Shown here: positions 1-7,279 of the stretch, in pieces
How positions within the stretch are numbered: position 1 is the stretch's first letter
How the letters are laid out: every line of letters starts with the position of its first letter
Assembly: GCA_029938185.1 (NCBI GenBank)
Contig: JAOZVK010000009.1
Span: 1 to 29,802 of the forward strand
Length of the DNA: 29,802 bases
Reading direction: 5' to 3'
From: Bacteroidales bacterium
Lineage (GTDB): Bacteria > Bacteroidota > Bacteroidia > Bacteroidales > JAOZVK01
Notes under the pieces: generated by a model
What the model saw: only the letters and a program-made list of their open reading frames with translations
Database searches by the model: none
What the model was told of the DNA's origin: nothing
Made by a program: the position numbers and the translations under genes

Positions 1-92
1 CGAAATAAAAAAAACATTTTAGGAACTAATAAAAAACTTAAATAAGCTATTTTTGGGCAGTTTTTATAAGACCATGGTGTAAGTCCCTTATA

Positions 93-190
93 AGTACTCT
101 AACAAAAGTTTTTCGATATTTATATTTTGTTAAATTGCATATTATTAGAATATTAATAGAATGTGTAAGCTATATTAAATAGGTTTAATA
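93..190 (-). repeat. Intergenic hairpin repeat, full copy
   Basis: Full-length copy of the roughly 100 bp family, minus orientation. It begins AGTACTCTAACAAAAG and ends with a decayed hairpin end (AAATAGGTTTAAT) directly beside the batE stop codon. Compared with other copies the GGTCGAAGACC hairpin is lost here, but the middle (TATTATTAGAATATTAATAG) is well kept. Confidence 0.8.
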
Positions 191-192
191 TA

Positions 193-951
193 TTATATTC
201 TTACGATTGAAGCCACTGGCAACCAGCCAACTTTTCCATCAATTAGTTTTATTTCGAGCCAAGCATCAGAATTATCAGTTATCTCAACCTTAAGACCTTC
301 GTGAATAATAAATAATTCAGTACCATTTTCGTTGGGTGAACTTTTTACTGTTATGGCTTTTTCCGAAATTATTGCCATATTGTGTTTAGTGAGCTTTTGT
401 TTTTGATTATATGAAAATATATATGTTGAAATACTTAATGTGAAAAATAATATACCTGTCCAGAAAGCTATTTTTTTGATAACTGAAACTTTTGAAAAAA
501 AGAATAATAATGCTAAAGTTAAACATAAAAAAAAGCTAAATATACTTATTATTGCCCATGTTTTGGATTTATACGATACTATAAGTGTTGATAACCATTC
601 ACTAATAAAAAACTGTGGCAATTTTTCTATTTTATCTTGTACAATTCTATTTGCAATATCTAAATTATGATTTATAGCTTCATTATATGGACTATGAAGT
701 TTTGCACGCTCGTAGTTTACAATTGCCATAACATTGTTTTTTTGTCTATAATATGCATTTGCTAAATTATAATACAAGTCGGGAGATTCGTAGCCACTTT
801 TTATAACTTTTTCATATTCATTGATTGCTTTCTCAAATTCATTATTTAAATAATACTTATTTCCATTTTTTATAAGTTCTTTGTTTGAAACTTCTTGAGC
901 CCACATAAAACTCATATTTAAGGATAATATTATCAGTAGTACTTTTTTCAT
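193..951 (-). CDS. batE: BatE-like TPR and SH3 domain membrane protein
   Basis: This is the last gene of the Bat locus, after batC and batD. The 252-residue protein starts with a signal peptide (about residues 1-19, ending WAQ). Tetratricopeptide-like repeats follow at about 22-95 (pattern NGNKYYLNNEFEKAINEYEK, then DLYYNLANAYYRQ). Two membrane segments lie near 131-153 and 158-180. The C-terminus (about 190-252) looks like a bacterial SH3 domain: it has the VKSSPNENGTELFIIHEGLKV and WLEIKLIDGKVGWLP patterns. This TPR-TM-TM-SH3 order is typical of BatE. It probably works with the other Bat proteins at the inner membrane. A decayed repeat copy touches the stop codon and another begins 17 nt before the start. 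The family call is solid; the biochemical role of BatE is not known. Confidence 0.85.
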   Translation of the reverse strand: MKKVLLIILSLNMSFMWAQEVSNKELIKNGNKYYLNNEFEKAINEYEKVIKSGYESPDLYYNLANAYYRQKNNVMAIVNYERAKLHSPYNEAINHNLDIANRIVQDKIEKLPQFFISEWLSTLIVSYKSKTWAIISIFSFFLCLTLALLFFFSKVSVIKKIAFWTGILFFTLSISTYIFSYNQKQKLTKHNMAIISEKAITVKSSPNENGTELFIIHEGLKVEITDNSDAWLEIKLIDGKVGWLPVASIVRI

Positions 952-967
952 TTTTCTAATGTTTTTT

Positions 968-1062
968 AGGTCTTCGACCTATTTAATGTTGCTTACGAAT
1001 TTTATGTATATTTTAACAATCTGTTATTTAATGAATTATAAATATTGAAATTTGTTATCAGT
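968..1062 (+). repeat. Intergenic hairpin repeat, full copy
   Basis: Plus orientation copy. The hairpin AGGTC-TTC-GACCT is at 968-980 and is followed by TATTTAATGTTGCTTACG and a drifted distal end near 1050-1062. It lies 17 nt upstream of the batE start, hairpin facing the gene. Confidence 0.85.
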
Positions 1063-1083
1063 TTTAAGTTAGACACTTTTAAC

Positions 1084-1122
1084 CGCAAAGTTGCACAAAG
1101 TTTGACGCAAAGTTTCGCAAAG
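1084..1122. repeat. Short tandem CGCAAAG repeat
   Basis: Four CGCAAAG or ACAAAG units lie at irregular spacing of 10-12 nt between batD and batE. CGCAAAG runs of this sort are a common intergenic repeat in Bacteroidota. No coding role is visible. Confidence 0.6.
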
Positions 1123-1166
1123 GTTTCACATTAAACTTTTAGTTTTTAACTCATTAGTAGAAAATC

Positions 1167-3038
1167 TTATTTTAATATCTGAACCAATTTACTTATAATA
1201 CTACTTGCTTCGGTATATAAATTACCCATTTCCGACTTGTTTTCGGCAGGTGCATATTGAGCGTATTCACAAGTATCTAAAACAGAAATGAATTTATCAA
1301 TTACATCAGTACTTACCTTATTATCAATAAGTGTAGATTTTATATTGTCTTTAGATAGATTGGATACAGGTATACTAAGTTTATCGCCTAAGTAGCCCCA
1401 AAGAGCTGCCGAAACTTCTTTATAAAACATTTCTTGATTATTTTCTTTAAGGTACTGATTTGCTTTTTTTAGTCTTAGTTTTGATATTTTATCAGCTTTT
1501 TTTGTTCTAAGAAGTTTTAAATTTGATCTTTCATTGATTTTTTTTCTTGCAACATATAATATTAGTATAAATATAACAAGCAAAATCAAATATGATAAAT
1601 AAAACTGTATTGAACCAAAAAATGTTTTGTCTTTTTTGTAAAGTATAAAATCATCTTGTTTTATATATCTGATGTCATTACCTAATAGTGTAATTTCTTC
1701 TTTTGAAACAGCATTATTGGGATTATTATCAATAGAAGCCTCACTACCTTTGTCAATATTTATTTTAAATTCTTTTGTACTTAATGTTTTATATTTCTTT
1801 GCATTAACATCAAAATAGCTAAACTGAACCGAAGGAATTATAAATTCGCCTACATCACGAGCAATTAGTAGATATTCAAATGTTTTTGAGCCTGATTGTC
1901 CATTTGCTGTATTTTTTATATTATTTACAATTTTGGGGTCAAATACTTCAAATATTTTTGGAAAATTCAATTTTAGTTTATCTATTAGTTTTAAATTACC
2001 ATTACCTTTTATTTTTATTTTGTATGTAATTCCTTCGTTGTTTTTAACTGAGTTTTTATTAATTGAGGCATTTATAGAAAAACCGCTTCCAACTGCACCA
2101 CTAAAATCAATAGGTTTATTTGTTGGTAATGGTTTCACTTTTACTTTTCTTAAATCACTAATTAGTTTTTTGTTTACATTAACATACTTATCAACTCTTC
2201 TACCAAAAAAATCGACATGCTTTCCTGCTTTTACTTGTGCTACAAATTCTAATTTGTAGGGTTCGATTATTATTTCTCCACTTTTTTGAGGAAAAAGTAA
2301 TGTTTGGCTTAATAAGCCCGAATTGTATATTTTTCCATTTATATTTTCCCTTTGTAGACTAATATTTGTTGGAGTTTGAATATCTTGTTTCCAAAAACCT
2401 GTAAATGAAGGGAATTTCATATCTACGAACTTAACTAAACGCAATCTTGTATATAGTTTTATTGTTGCAATTATATGTTCGCCTTGATATACACTATTTT
2501 TATTAAGATTAATTTTCACAAAAATATCATTTTTATTTGACTCATTAGAGTTTTCATTTACTTTATTAGAATTATTATTTGAGTTTGCATTGGAATTATT
2601 TCCACCAGCTCCTTTTATTATTTCAATAGTAACACTATTCGATTCATAAACTTTTCCTTCAACTTTTACTTTTGCTGGAGGAATTGTAAATTTACCTATT
2701 TTATTTCCCCTAATAACAAACGAAAAGCTAATTGATATACTCTGTGTTGATTTTCCATACATATATTGAAAACTTGTTGATGTTGATGTTGATGGTCCAG
2801 CAAGTATTTCAAAATCACTAATCTTTGGGGAAACAAAATCAGAACCATTTGCATTGACTGTATAGATTAATCTAAAATATTCTCCTACATTTACAACACT
2901 TTGAGTTTTAGCAACAAATTTTATTTGACTATTAACTTGAATAGAAATAAAAAATAAGAAAAATAGAGCTAATATAATTTTATTATAAATATAAATTTTA
3001 TTTATATTTATATAACTCATATTTTTTAATTTTATCAT
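1167..3038 (-). CDS. batD: BatD-like oxygen tolerance protein
   Basis: The 623-residue protein matches the BatD family in length and layout. An N-terminal signal peptide (hydrophobic stretch about 21-35, cleavage near VNSQ) leads into a long beta-rich periplasmic region. That region contains the family's repeated patterns: VGEYFRLIYTVNANGS early, KNSVYQGEHIIATIKLY near 185, and NSVKNNEGITYKIKIKGNGN near 330. One membrane segment lies near 480-498 (FYLSYLILLVIFILILYVARKK), followed by a basic cytoplasmic tail. An Asn/Ser-rich linker sits near 146-170. Translation could start at Met1 or Met7; both keep the signal peptide. It lies between batC and batE, and the 330 bp gap before it holds a MITE. 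The biochemical function of BatD is unknown. Confidence 0.85.
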   Translation of the reverse strand: MIKLKNMSYININKIYIYNKIILALFFLFFISIQVNSQIKFVAKTQSVVNVGEYFRLIYTVNANGSDFVSPKISDFEILAGPSTSTSTSFQYMYGKSTQSISISFSFVIRGNKIGKFTIPPAKVKVEGKVYESNSVTIEIIKGAGGNNSNANSNNNSNKVNENSNESNKNDIFVKINLNKNSVYQGEHIIATIKLYTRLRLVKFVDMKFPSFTGFWKQDIQTPTNISLQRENINGKIYNSGLLSQTLLFPQKSGEIIIEPYKLEFVAQVKAGKHVDFFGRRVDKYVNVNKKLISDLRKVKVKPLPTNKPIDFSGAVGSGFSINASINKNSVKNNEGITYKIKIKGNGNLKLIDKLKLNFPKIFEVFDPKIVNNIKNTANGQSGSKTFEYLLIARDVGEFIIPSVQFSYFDVNAKKYKTLSTKEFKINIDKGSEASIDNNPNNAVSKEEITLLGNDIRYIKQDDFILYKKDKTFFGSIQFYLSYLILLVIFILILYVARKKINERSNLKLLRTKKADKISKLRLKKANQYLKENNQEMFYKEVSAALWGYLGDKLSIPVSNLSKDNIKSTLIDNKVSTDVIDKFISVLDTCEYAQYAPAENKSEMGNLYTEASSIISKLVQILK

Positions 3039-3079
3039 ATTAAATTTTTTATGAAGTAAAAAAAAATTACTATACTTTC

Positions 3080-3308
3080 GGCATTTTTCATTTATCGCTT
3101 GACACTTTTTGGATTTAAAACCTTATTTTTTTTTGTTTTAACCTTAGTAGAAATAAAGTTTAATCGTCATTATTAACCTTATTATCTTATTTAAACTATT
3201 ATAAATAAGGTAATAAGGTTTAATAAATCGTGGTCATATTTATTTTCTATTAAGGTTTTAAATAATAAAAAAAGTGTAAACTACTTTTTGACATTTATGA
3301 AAAATGCC
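3080..3308. mobile_element. MITE-like element with 8 bp target duplication
   Basis: The element starts with GGCATTTTTCAT and ends with its exact complement ATGAAAAATGCC. Similarity continues inward (TTTAAAACCTTA against TAAGGTTTTAAA). It is flanked on both sides by the direct repeat ATACTTTC (3072-3079 and 3309-3316), a plausible 8 bp target site duplication. Inside is a near-perfect 19 bp inverted repeat (3175-3193 and 3202-3220) with one T:G wobble. It is non-coding. A second copy runs off the right edge from about 29658. It fills most of the batC-batD gap. Confidence 0.85.
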
Positions 3309-3356
3309 ATACTTTCAATATTTAATTATTCAATAATATATAATTATTAAAAAAAC

Positions 3357-3371
3357 AGGTCGAAGACCTTA
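3357..3371 (-). terminator. Hairpin overlapping the batC stop codon
   Basis: Read in the direction of batC, the stop codon TAA merges into AGGTC-TTC-GACCT and is followed by GTTTTTTT. That is a short stem with a T tract, so it could act as a weak intrinsic terminator. Only the hairpin part of the repeat family is present. Confidence 0.6.
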
Positions 3372-4403
3372 CCAATCTTTATCAACTTTTTTTGATTTTT
3401 TTGCTTTTGCCTTAGCTCTTTTAACTTTTGCTTGAACGGCTTTTTCATCATTTTTAATAGCTTCAAGAAGTCTTATAGCATCTTCTTTTGAAATACGAAC
3501 ATATTTTGGTGATTTTTTTTCTTTACTATCAGGAACTCCATCATTATCCGAATCAGTATCTCTATAATCTGGTATTCCGTCATTGTCAGTGTCTTTTGGT
3601 TTTTCAGGATTATTACCTGCTTCATGTTCGTCAGGTATTCCATCATTGTCGGAATCATTGTCTTCATGGTCTGGTTTTCCGTCTTTATCAGTATCTCGTG
3701 GCTTATTGTTTTTGTCCTTTTCTGTTTTATCTGGTATACCATCTCCATCAGAATCTTTTTTATCCGATTTGTTTTTTTGTTTATCCTTATCTTTATTGTC
3801 CTTGTTTTCTTTATTTTTGTCGTTTTTATCTTTATCATCTTTATTCTTATCATCTTTATTCTTATCATCTTTATTTTTATCATCTTTATTCTTATCGTCT
3901 TTATTATTTTTTTGTTGTTTCTGTTGATTTTCAAGTTGTTTTTTCAACCATTTAGCATAACTAATATTAAATTTAGTTTCTTTATCTTTTGGATTATTTA
4001 ATAATGATTTCTTGTATGCATTTATAGCTTTATCAACTTGATTTATTGCTTCTTTAACTTTTTTATTCTTTATCAAGTCTTGTGTTAATTTCATTTGTGT
4101 ATTTCCAAGATTATGATAAATCATTGCTAATTTTGTTTTATCTTTTTCCGACTCTATTAATGTTTTGAATTGTTGTTCTGCTTTATCATATTTCTTTTGC
4201 TTATAAAGAGCATCACCAAGATTAAATTTTGCTGCAAATGATTTTGGTGCTAATCTCACTGCTCTTTGATAAGCCACTTCAGAGTTACCAAATTCTTTTT
4301 TGTTATAATTTTTATTTCCTTCTCTTATATGTTTTCGTTCACTTTGTGAATATGAATTATGGTATAAAAAGAGAAAAAGTATTATTATTATGTAGTGTTT
4401 CAT
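3369..4403 (-). CDS. batC: BatC-like TPR protein with Asp-rich repeats
   Basis: The 344-residue protein has a signal peptide (residues 1-19) and TPR repeats at about 25-150, including FAAKFNLGDALYKQKKYDKA and IYHNLGNTQMKL. A highly charged linker follows with KNKDD units at about 167-190. The next region, about 218-295, carries five Asp-rich segments such as DSDGDGIPD, DTDNDGIPD and DSDNDGVPD, typical of thrombospondin type 3 calcium-binding repeats. The tail (about 300-344) ends in KDW, as in other BatC proteins. BatC usually has the TPRs and the charged tail. The calcium-type repeats are an extra insertion. The protein is probably periplasmic or membrane-associated. The gene is bracketed by hairpin repeats (stop codon overlap, and 21 nt before the start). 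Confidence 0.85.
   Translation of the reverse strand: MKHYIIIILFLFLYHNSYSQSERKHIREGNKNYNKKEFGNSEVAYQRAVRLAPKSFAAKFNLGDALYKQKKYDKAEQQFKTLIESEKDKTKLAMIYHNLGNTQMKLTQDLIKNKKVKEAINQVDKAINAYKKSLLNNPKDKETKFNISYAKWLKKQLENQQKQQKNNKDDKNKDDKNKDDKNKDDKNKDDKDKNDKNKENKDNKDKDKQKNKSDKKDSDGDGIPDKTEKDKNNKPRDTDKDGKPDHEDNDSDNDGIPDEHEAGNNPEKPKDTDNDGIPDYRDTDSDNDGVPDSKEKKSPKYVRISKEDAIRLLEAIKNDEKAVQAKVKRAKAKAKKSKKVDKDW
3830..3905 (-). repeat. 15 bp tandem repeat inside batC
   Basis: Five near-identical 15 bp units (on the plus strand ATCTTTATTCTTATC) encode KNKDD units of the BatC linker. Differences between units are mostly synonymous, as expected from slippage followed by drift. Confidence 0.85.
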
Positions 4404-4423
4404 GTGTTTAAAATTTAATAGTT

Positions 4424-4508
4424 AAGGTCTTTTACCTATTTAATGTTTCTTACGCATTTATTAATATTTTAACAAAATATAAATGTTGAAAATTTTTTGT
4501 TAGACTAC
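4424..4508 (+). repeat. Intergenic hairpin repeat, full copy
   Basis: Plus orientation copy 21 nt upstream of batC. The hairpin is decayed (AAGGTCTTTTACCTA). It continues with TTTAATGTTTCTTACGCATT and ends GTTGAAAATTTTTTGTTAGACTAC-like at 4508. Confidence 0.85.
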
Positions 4509-4571
4509 ATGTATTAAGACATAAATTGATTAAGTTTATAAATGTAATAATTTGACAGTATTTACGTAATT

Positions 4572-4616
4572 AACAGGATATTTAAAACATGTAAATCCTG
4601 TAAATCTTGTCTAAAT
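4572..4616. repeat. CAGGAT / ATCCTGTAA short repeat
   Basis: The sequence AACAGGAT then ATCCTGTAAATCTTGTC is a decayed version of the CAGGAT/ATCCTGT repeat that is widespread between bacterial genes. A better copy lies at 28157-28200. Confidence 0.65.
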
Positions 4617-4674
4617 AATACTAAAAAAACTTATAACTTGTTTCACTACTTACTAAAAAGTAAGGCAAAAAATT

Positions 4675-5325
4675 CTAATCAAAATATTGTTTTAACTTGT
4701 GATAATTTTTGAAGTCTTTTATTATTTGTCGTTTAAAGGCTGTCAATTTTGAACCCTTATGTAATTCCGCTTCAATATTTTTTTCATTTTCAGATGTTTT
4801 TAATTTATTATGTCTTTCTTTATTGTATTTTAATATTAAATCTCTAAATTGAAGCATTTCTCCAAGAAAATACTCTTTTAATTTGTTTGCATCTTTTGTT
4901 TTTATTTTAGTATGTCCGTTGTAAACTTTATTGAGGACAGTAACTGTGTTTTTTGTTAAATTATCATTTGAATATGAGTCGTTTGCTTCTATTTGAATTG
5001 ATTCATTAACATCTGATATTGATTTATAAATAATTTTTTCTTCAATATCTGAATTGGGTTCTGTGCAATCTAAAATGTCTGTTGTAAGTTTAATATTGTT
5101 ACAATGAAAGCAAGCCAGAAATAAATTTCTCCAATCAAATTTCAATTTCTTATTGCCTTTGTGAGCAATAAAATGTTCAACATTTGTTGAAAATAAATTT
5201 GTCTCACAGATATAGCATTTTCCGAAAAAATCATTTTCTAATTTATCTAAAACGTCATCACATTTATAGTCAATTTTATTTTTTAAGCAATCAGGTGCTG
5301 TTTCTGTTCTTTCTATGTTAATCAT
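4675..5325 (-). CDS. HNH endonuclease, Septu-like PtuB partner
   Basis: This 216-residue protein has an HNH nuclease core: CxxC at C37 and C40, the E50-H51 pair and H55 of the first strand-turn, N67, and a second CxxC at C72 and C75 followed by N76. The cysteines probably bind zinc. The gene overlaps the 3' end of the upstream ATPase gene by 8 bp, so the two are almost certainly translated together. An ATPase with an HNH partner is the layout of Septu (PtuA-PtuB) and related anti-phage modules, in which the HNH protein cuts DNA when the ATPase is triggered. No Shine-Dalgarno sequence is visible. The rest of the protein, past residue 85, is Lys-rich with no domain I recognise. Confidence 0.8.
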   Translation of the reverse strand: MINIERTETAPDCLKNKIDYKCDDVLDKLENDFFGKCYICETNLFSTNVEHFIAHKGNKKLKFDWRNLFLACFHCNNIKLTTDILDCTEPNSDIEEKIIYKSISDVNESIQIEANDSYSNDNLTKNTVTVLNKVYNGHTKIKTKDANKLKEYFLGEMLQFRDLILKYNKERHNKLKTSENEKNIEAELHKGSKLTAFKRQIIKDFKNYHKLKQYFD

Positions 5326-7030
5326 TTTTGTTTAGCTTTTGAATTTGTAGATTTTGAAATATAGAAATTAACTCAGGTGCAACGAAAGCTGGTATATTAT
5401 TAAAATAATATTCTAATTTACGAAGTTCATTTTTATCTATTTCTTGAATATTTTTTTTGAATAATAATTCTTTGTATTTATCAAGTTTATTTTTGGTGAT
5501 TTCGGAATATTTATTAGTATCTAAATATGTTTCAACTATCCCATCATAAGCATAGGCAGAAAAATCTTCTTCTCTAATATGTTTTTCTAAATCATATATT
5601 ACAGTATTTGAAATAGAATTTAAAATAAAAGGTGAATGAGTTGTTACAACAAATTGAATATTTGGAAAAAAACTTGTCAAAAAAGGCAGTATTTTTTTTT
5701 GTAATTCTACGTGCAAATGTGTTTCTATTTCATCAATTAGCACAATACCTTGTAAATCATATATTTTTGCTTTGTGTCTCTCCATTCGCATCATTAATTC
5801 AGTAAAAATATTAAAAATTGCTGAATATCCATCAGAGAGTGTGCTGAAATCAAAAGGTTTCCTGTTTGTTTGTAAAATATTAAAATTATAGTTTACAAAA
5901 TCAAATTTGAGAACAATATCTTTATCTTCAAATATTTCATTTAGTAATTCATTAAACATTTCAAACCATTCATCAATTTTTTTTACAGTTTCGTAATTAT
6001 TATCATCTTTTGCAAATGAACGGTCGGCTTTCATATTAACAAGAAACTGTATAAAATTTTTATTTGATTTATCTAAAATACTGTATTTATCTGATTCTTC
6101 AAATTTACTTATGCCCTTTGGTATATTAAGAGTTTCTCCGCTTCGTTTAGCACCAAAATAACTCAATATAAATTTTCCTTTATTTATTAGCTCCTTCGGA
6201 TTTTTATTAAACGGTGCAATGATTTGTTGTCTATATTTATCTATATTTTGATTACTTTCATAGAAACTTTGCAAATAATCTTTTAAAATTTCAAGTACAC
6301 TTGTTTTCCCGCTACCGTTTTTACCTGTTAAAATGATGTGTTTTCTCTTTTTGTCGGAAAGACTAATATTTGTATTTCGTAAATGGCGTATGTTCTTTAT
6401 ATCAATTTTCGTTAAAAAAATATTCTTGTCAGATTCTGTTACTTTTTTTTGTTCATAGTCCTTTTTATTTTGCTCAAAATTGAATAATGCGTTTTTTATA
6501 CTTTCTTCAATATCACTAATTTTTGCATTAGTATATAAATTTCGCATCTTGTTTGCAAGATTTTTATTTGCATATTTATTGCGAGAAATACCTTTTGCAA
6601 TTGGTTTAACTTTCCAAAAGAAACCAATATCAACTGGCTTATCGTCTAAATTGATTAATTCTTCTTTCATTTTATATTTACCACCAACCCATTTTTTTAG
6701 CTCAAGTGGTTTTATGCTCCCAATAGGTTCAGGTTTATCTGAAACTATCTCAAAAATATCAAAGGTGCCCGAAAAAGGAACAACAATCCAATCATTCTTC
6801 TTAAATTCTGTCAAAAATCTCCATAGATTATGTCGTGTTTTGTGGTTTCTTTTTCCCCACATATTAATAAATATTGTTTCAAAATACTTTTTATTATTTT
6901 TGCCATTAAGAATTTCATACATAAATTCTTTATTTACAAATTCGGAGTACCCAATTGTAAGTATATTGTTATCCAACAAATGATAAGAAATTTCTGAATG
7001 ATGAGAAATTCTATGTAACCAGTAATTCAT
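5318..7030 (-). CDS. PUA-like domain fused to AAA ATPase (Septu-like PtuA)
   Basis: The 570-residue protein has two parts. Residues 1 to about 150 (MNYWLHRISHHSEISY, then FKKNDWIVVPFSGTFDIFEI and FFWKVKPIAKGISR) resemble the PUA/EVE-like module at the N-terminus of some restriction proteins, which can read modified bases. A linker leads to an SMC-like/OLD-like AAA ATPase starting near 205: Walker A GKNGSGKT (236-243), Walker B IVLIDEIE (429-436), and TTHSPF (H465) as the H-loop. With the overlapping HNH gene this forms a Septu-like pair. Standard PtuA starts directly with the ATPase, so the N-terminal fusion is unusual. The gene carries no flanking hairpin repeat, unlike the Bat and thr genes, which suggests late arrival. 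The ATPase call is sure; the PUA-like call is from pattern only. Confidence 0.8.
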   Translation of the reverse strand: MNYWLHRISHHSEISYHLLDNNILTIGYSEFVNKEFMYEILNGKNNKKYFETIFINMWGKRNHKTRHNLWRFLTEFKKNDWIVVPFSGTFDIFEIVSDKPEPIGSIKPLELKKWVGGKYKMKEELINLDDKPVDIGFFWKVKPIAKGISRNKYANKNLANKMRNLYTNAKISDIEESIKNALFNFEQNKKDYEQKKVTESDKNIFLTKIDIKNIRHLRNTNISLSDKKRKHIILTGKNGSGKTSVLEILKDYLQSFYESNQNIDKYRQQIIAPFNKNPKELINKGKFILSYFGAKRSGETLNIPKGISKFEESDKYSILDKSNKNFIQFLVNMKADRSFAKDDNNYETVKKIDEWFEMFNELLNEIFEDKDIVLKFDFVNYNFNILQTNRKPFDFSTLSDGYSAIFNIFTELMMRMERHKAKIYDLQGIVLIDEIETHLHVELQKKILPFLTSFFPNIQFVVTTHSPFILNSISNTVIYDLEKHIREEDFSAYAYDGIVETYLDTNKYSEITKNKLDKYKELLFKKNIQEIDKNELRKLEYYFNNIPAFVAPELISIFQNLQIQKLNKND

Positions 7031-7194
7031 AATAGTATTTATTTTGTCAATTTTATATTAATATTCTATTAAACTTTGTTTTTTTAACATATTTATTTTA
7101 AACATCTGATATTAAGGTGTAAACCAATTCGTAGTTACCGTTTACGGTTTTATGTAAAGCTTATTTCTTTTAATACAATTGTTTATATATCGTA

Positions 7195-7266
7195 TAGGGC
7201 TTGGTGGTGGGCATTTTTTGCTTGTTTTTTGCGAAGCAAGCAAAAATGACTGACACCACACAAGCC
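7195..7266. repeat. Long imperfect palindrome after the DUF262 gene
   Basis: AGGGCTTGGTGGTGGGCAT on the left pairs with ACACCACACAAGCCTC on the right. The inner arms are TTTTTGCTTG (7215-7224) and CAAGCAAAAA (7237-7246). It starts 5 nt beyond the stop codon of the DUF262 gene, so it may end its transcript. It also looks like a gene-cassette boundary, but it lacks the integron core sites. Confidence 0.75.
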
Positions 7267-7268
7267 TC

Positions 7269-7279
7269 TGTTATGAGTT
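7269..7279. repeat. Left half of 11 bp inverted repeat around DUF262 gene
   Basis: TGTTATGAGTT overlaps the DUF262 stop codon and is exactly complementary to AACTCATAACA at 9129-9139, just upstream of the same gene. The pair encloses the gene. Confidence 0.7.

Noticed and set aside
3473..4001. Several long frames in both directions across batC
   Set aside because: They arise from the low-complexity KNKDD and Asp-rich coding repeats; only the batC frame has a signal peptide, TPRs and the KDW tail.
7195..7279. Integron attC site after the DUF262 gene
   Set aside because: The palindrome looks similar, but the required RYYYAAC and GTTRRRY cores are not found at its two ends, and no integrase is present.
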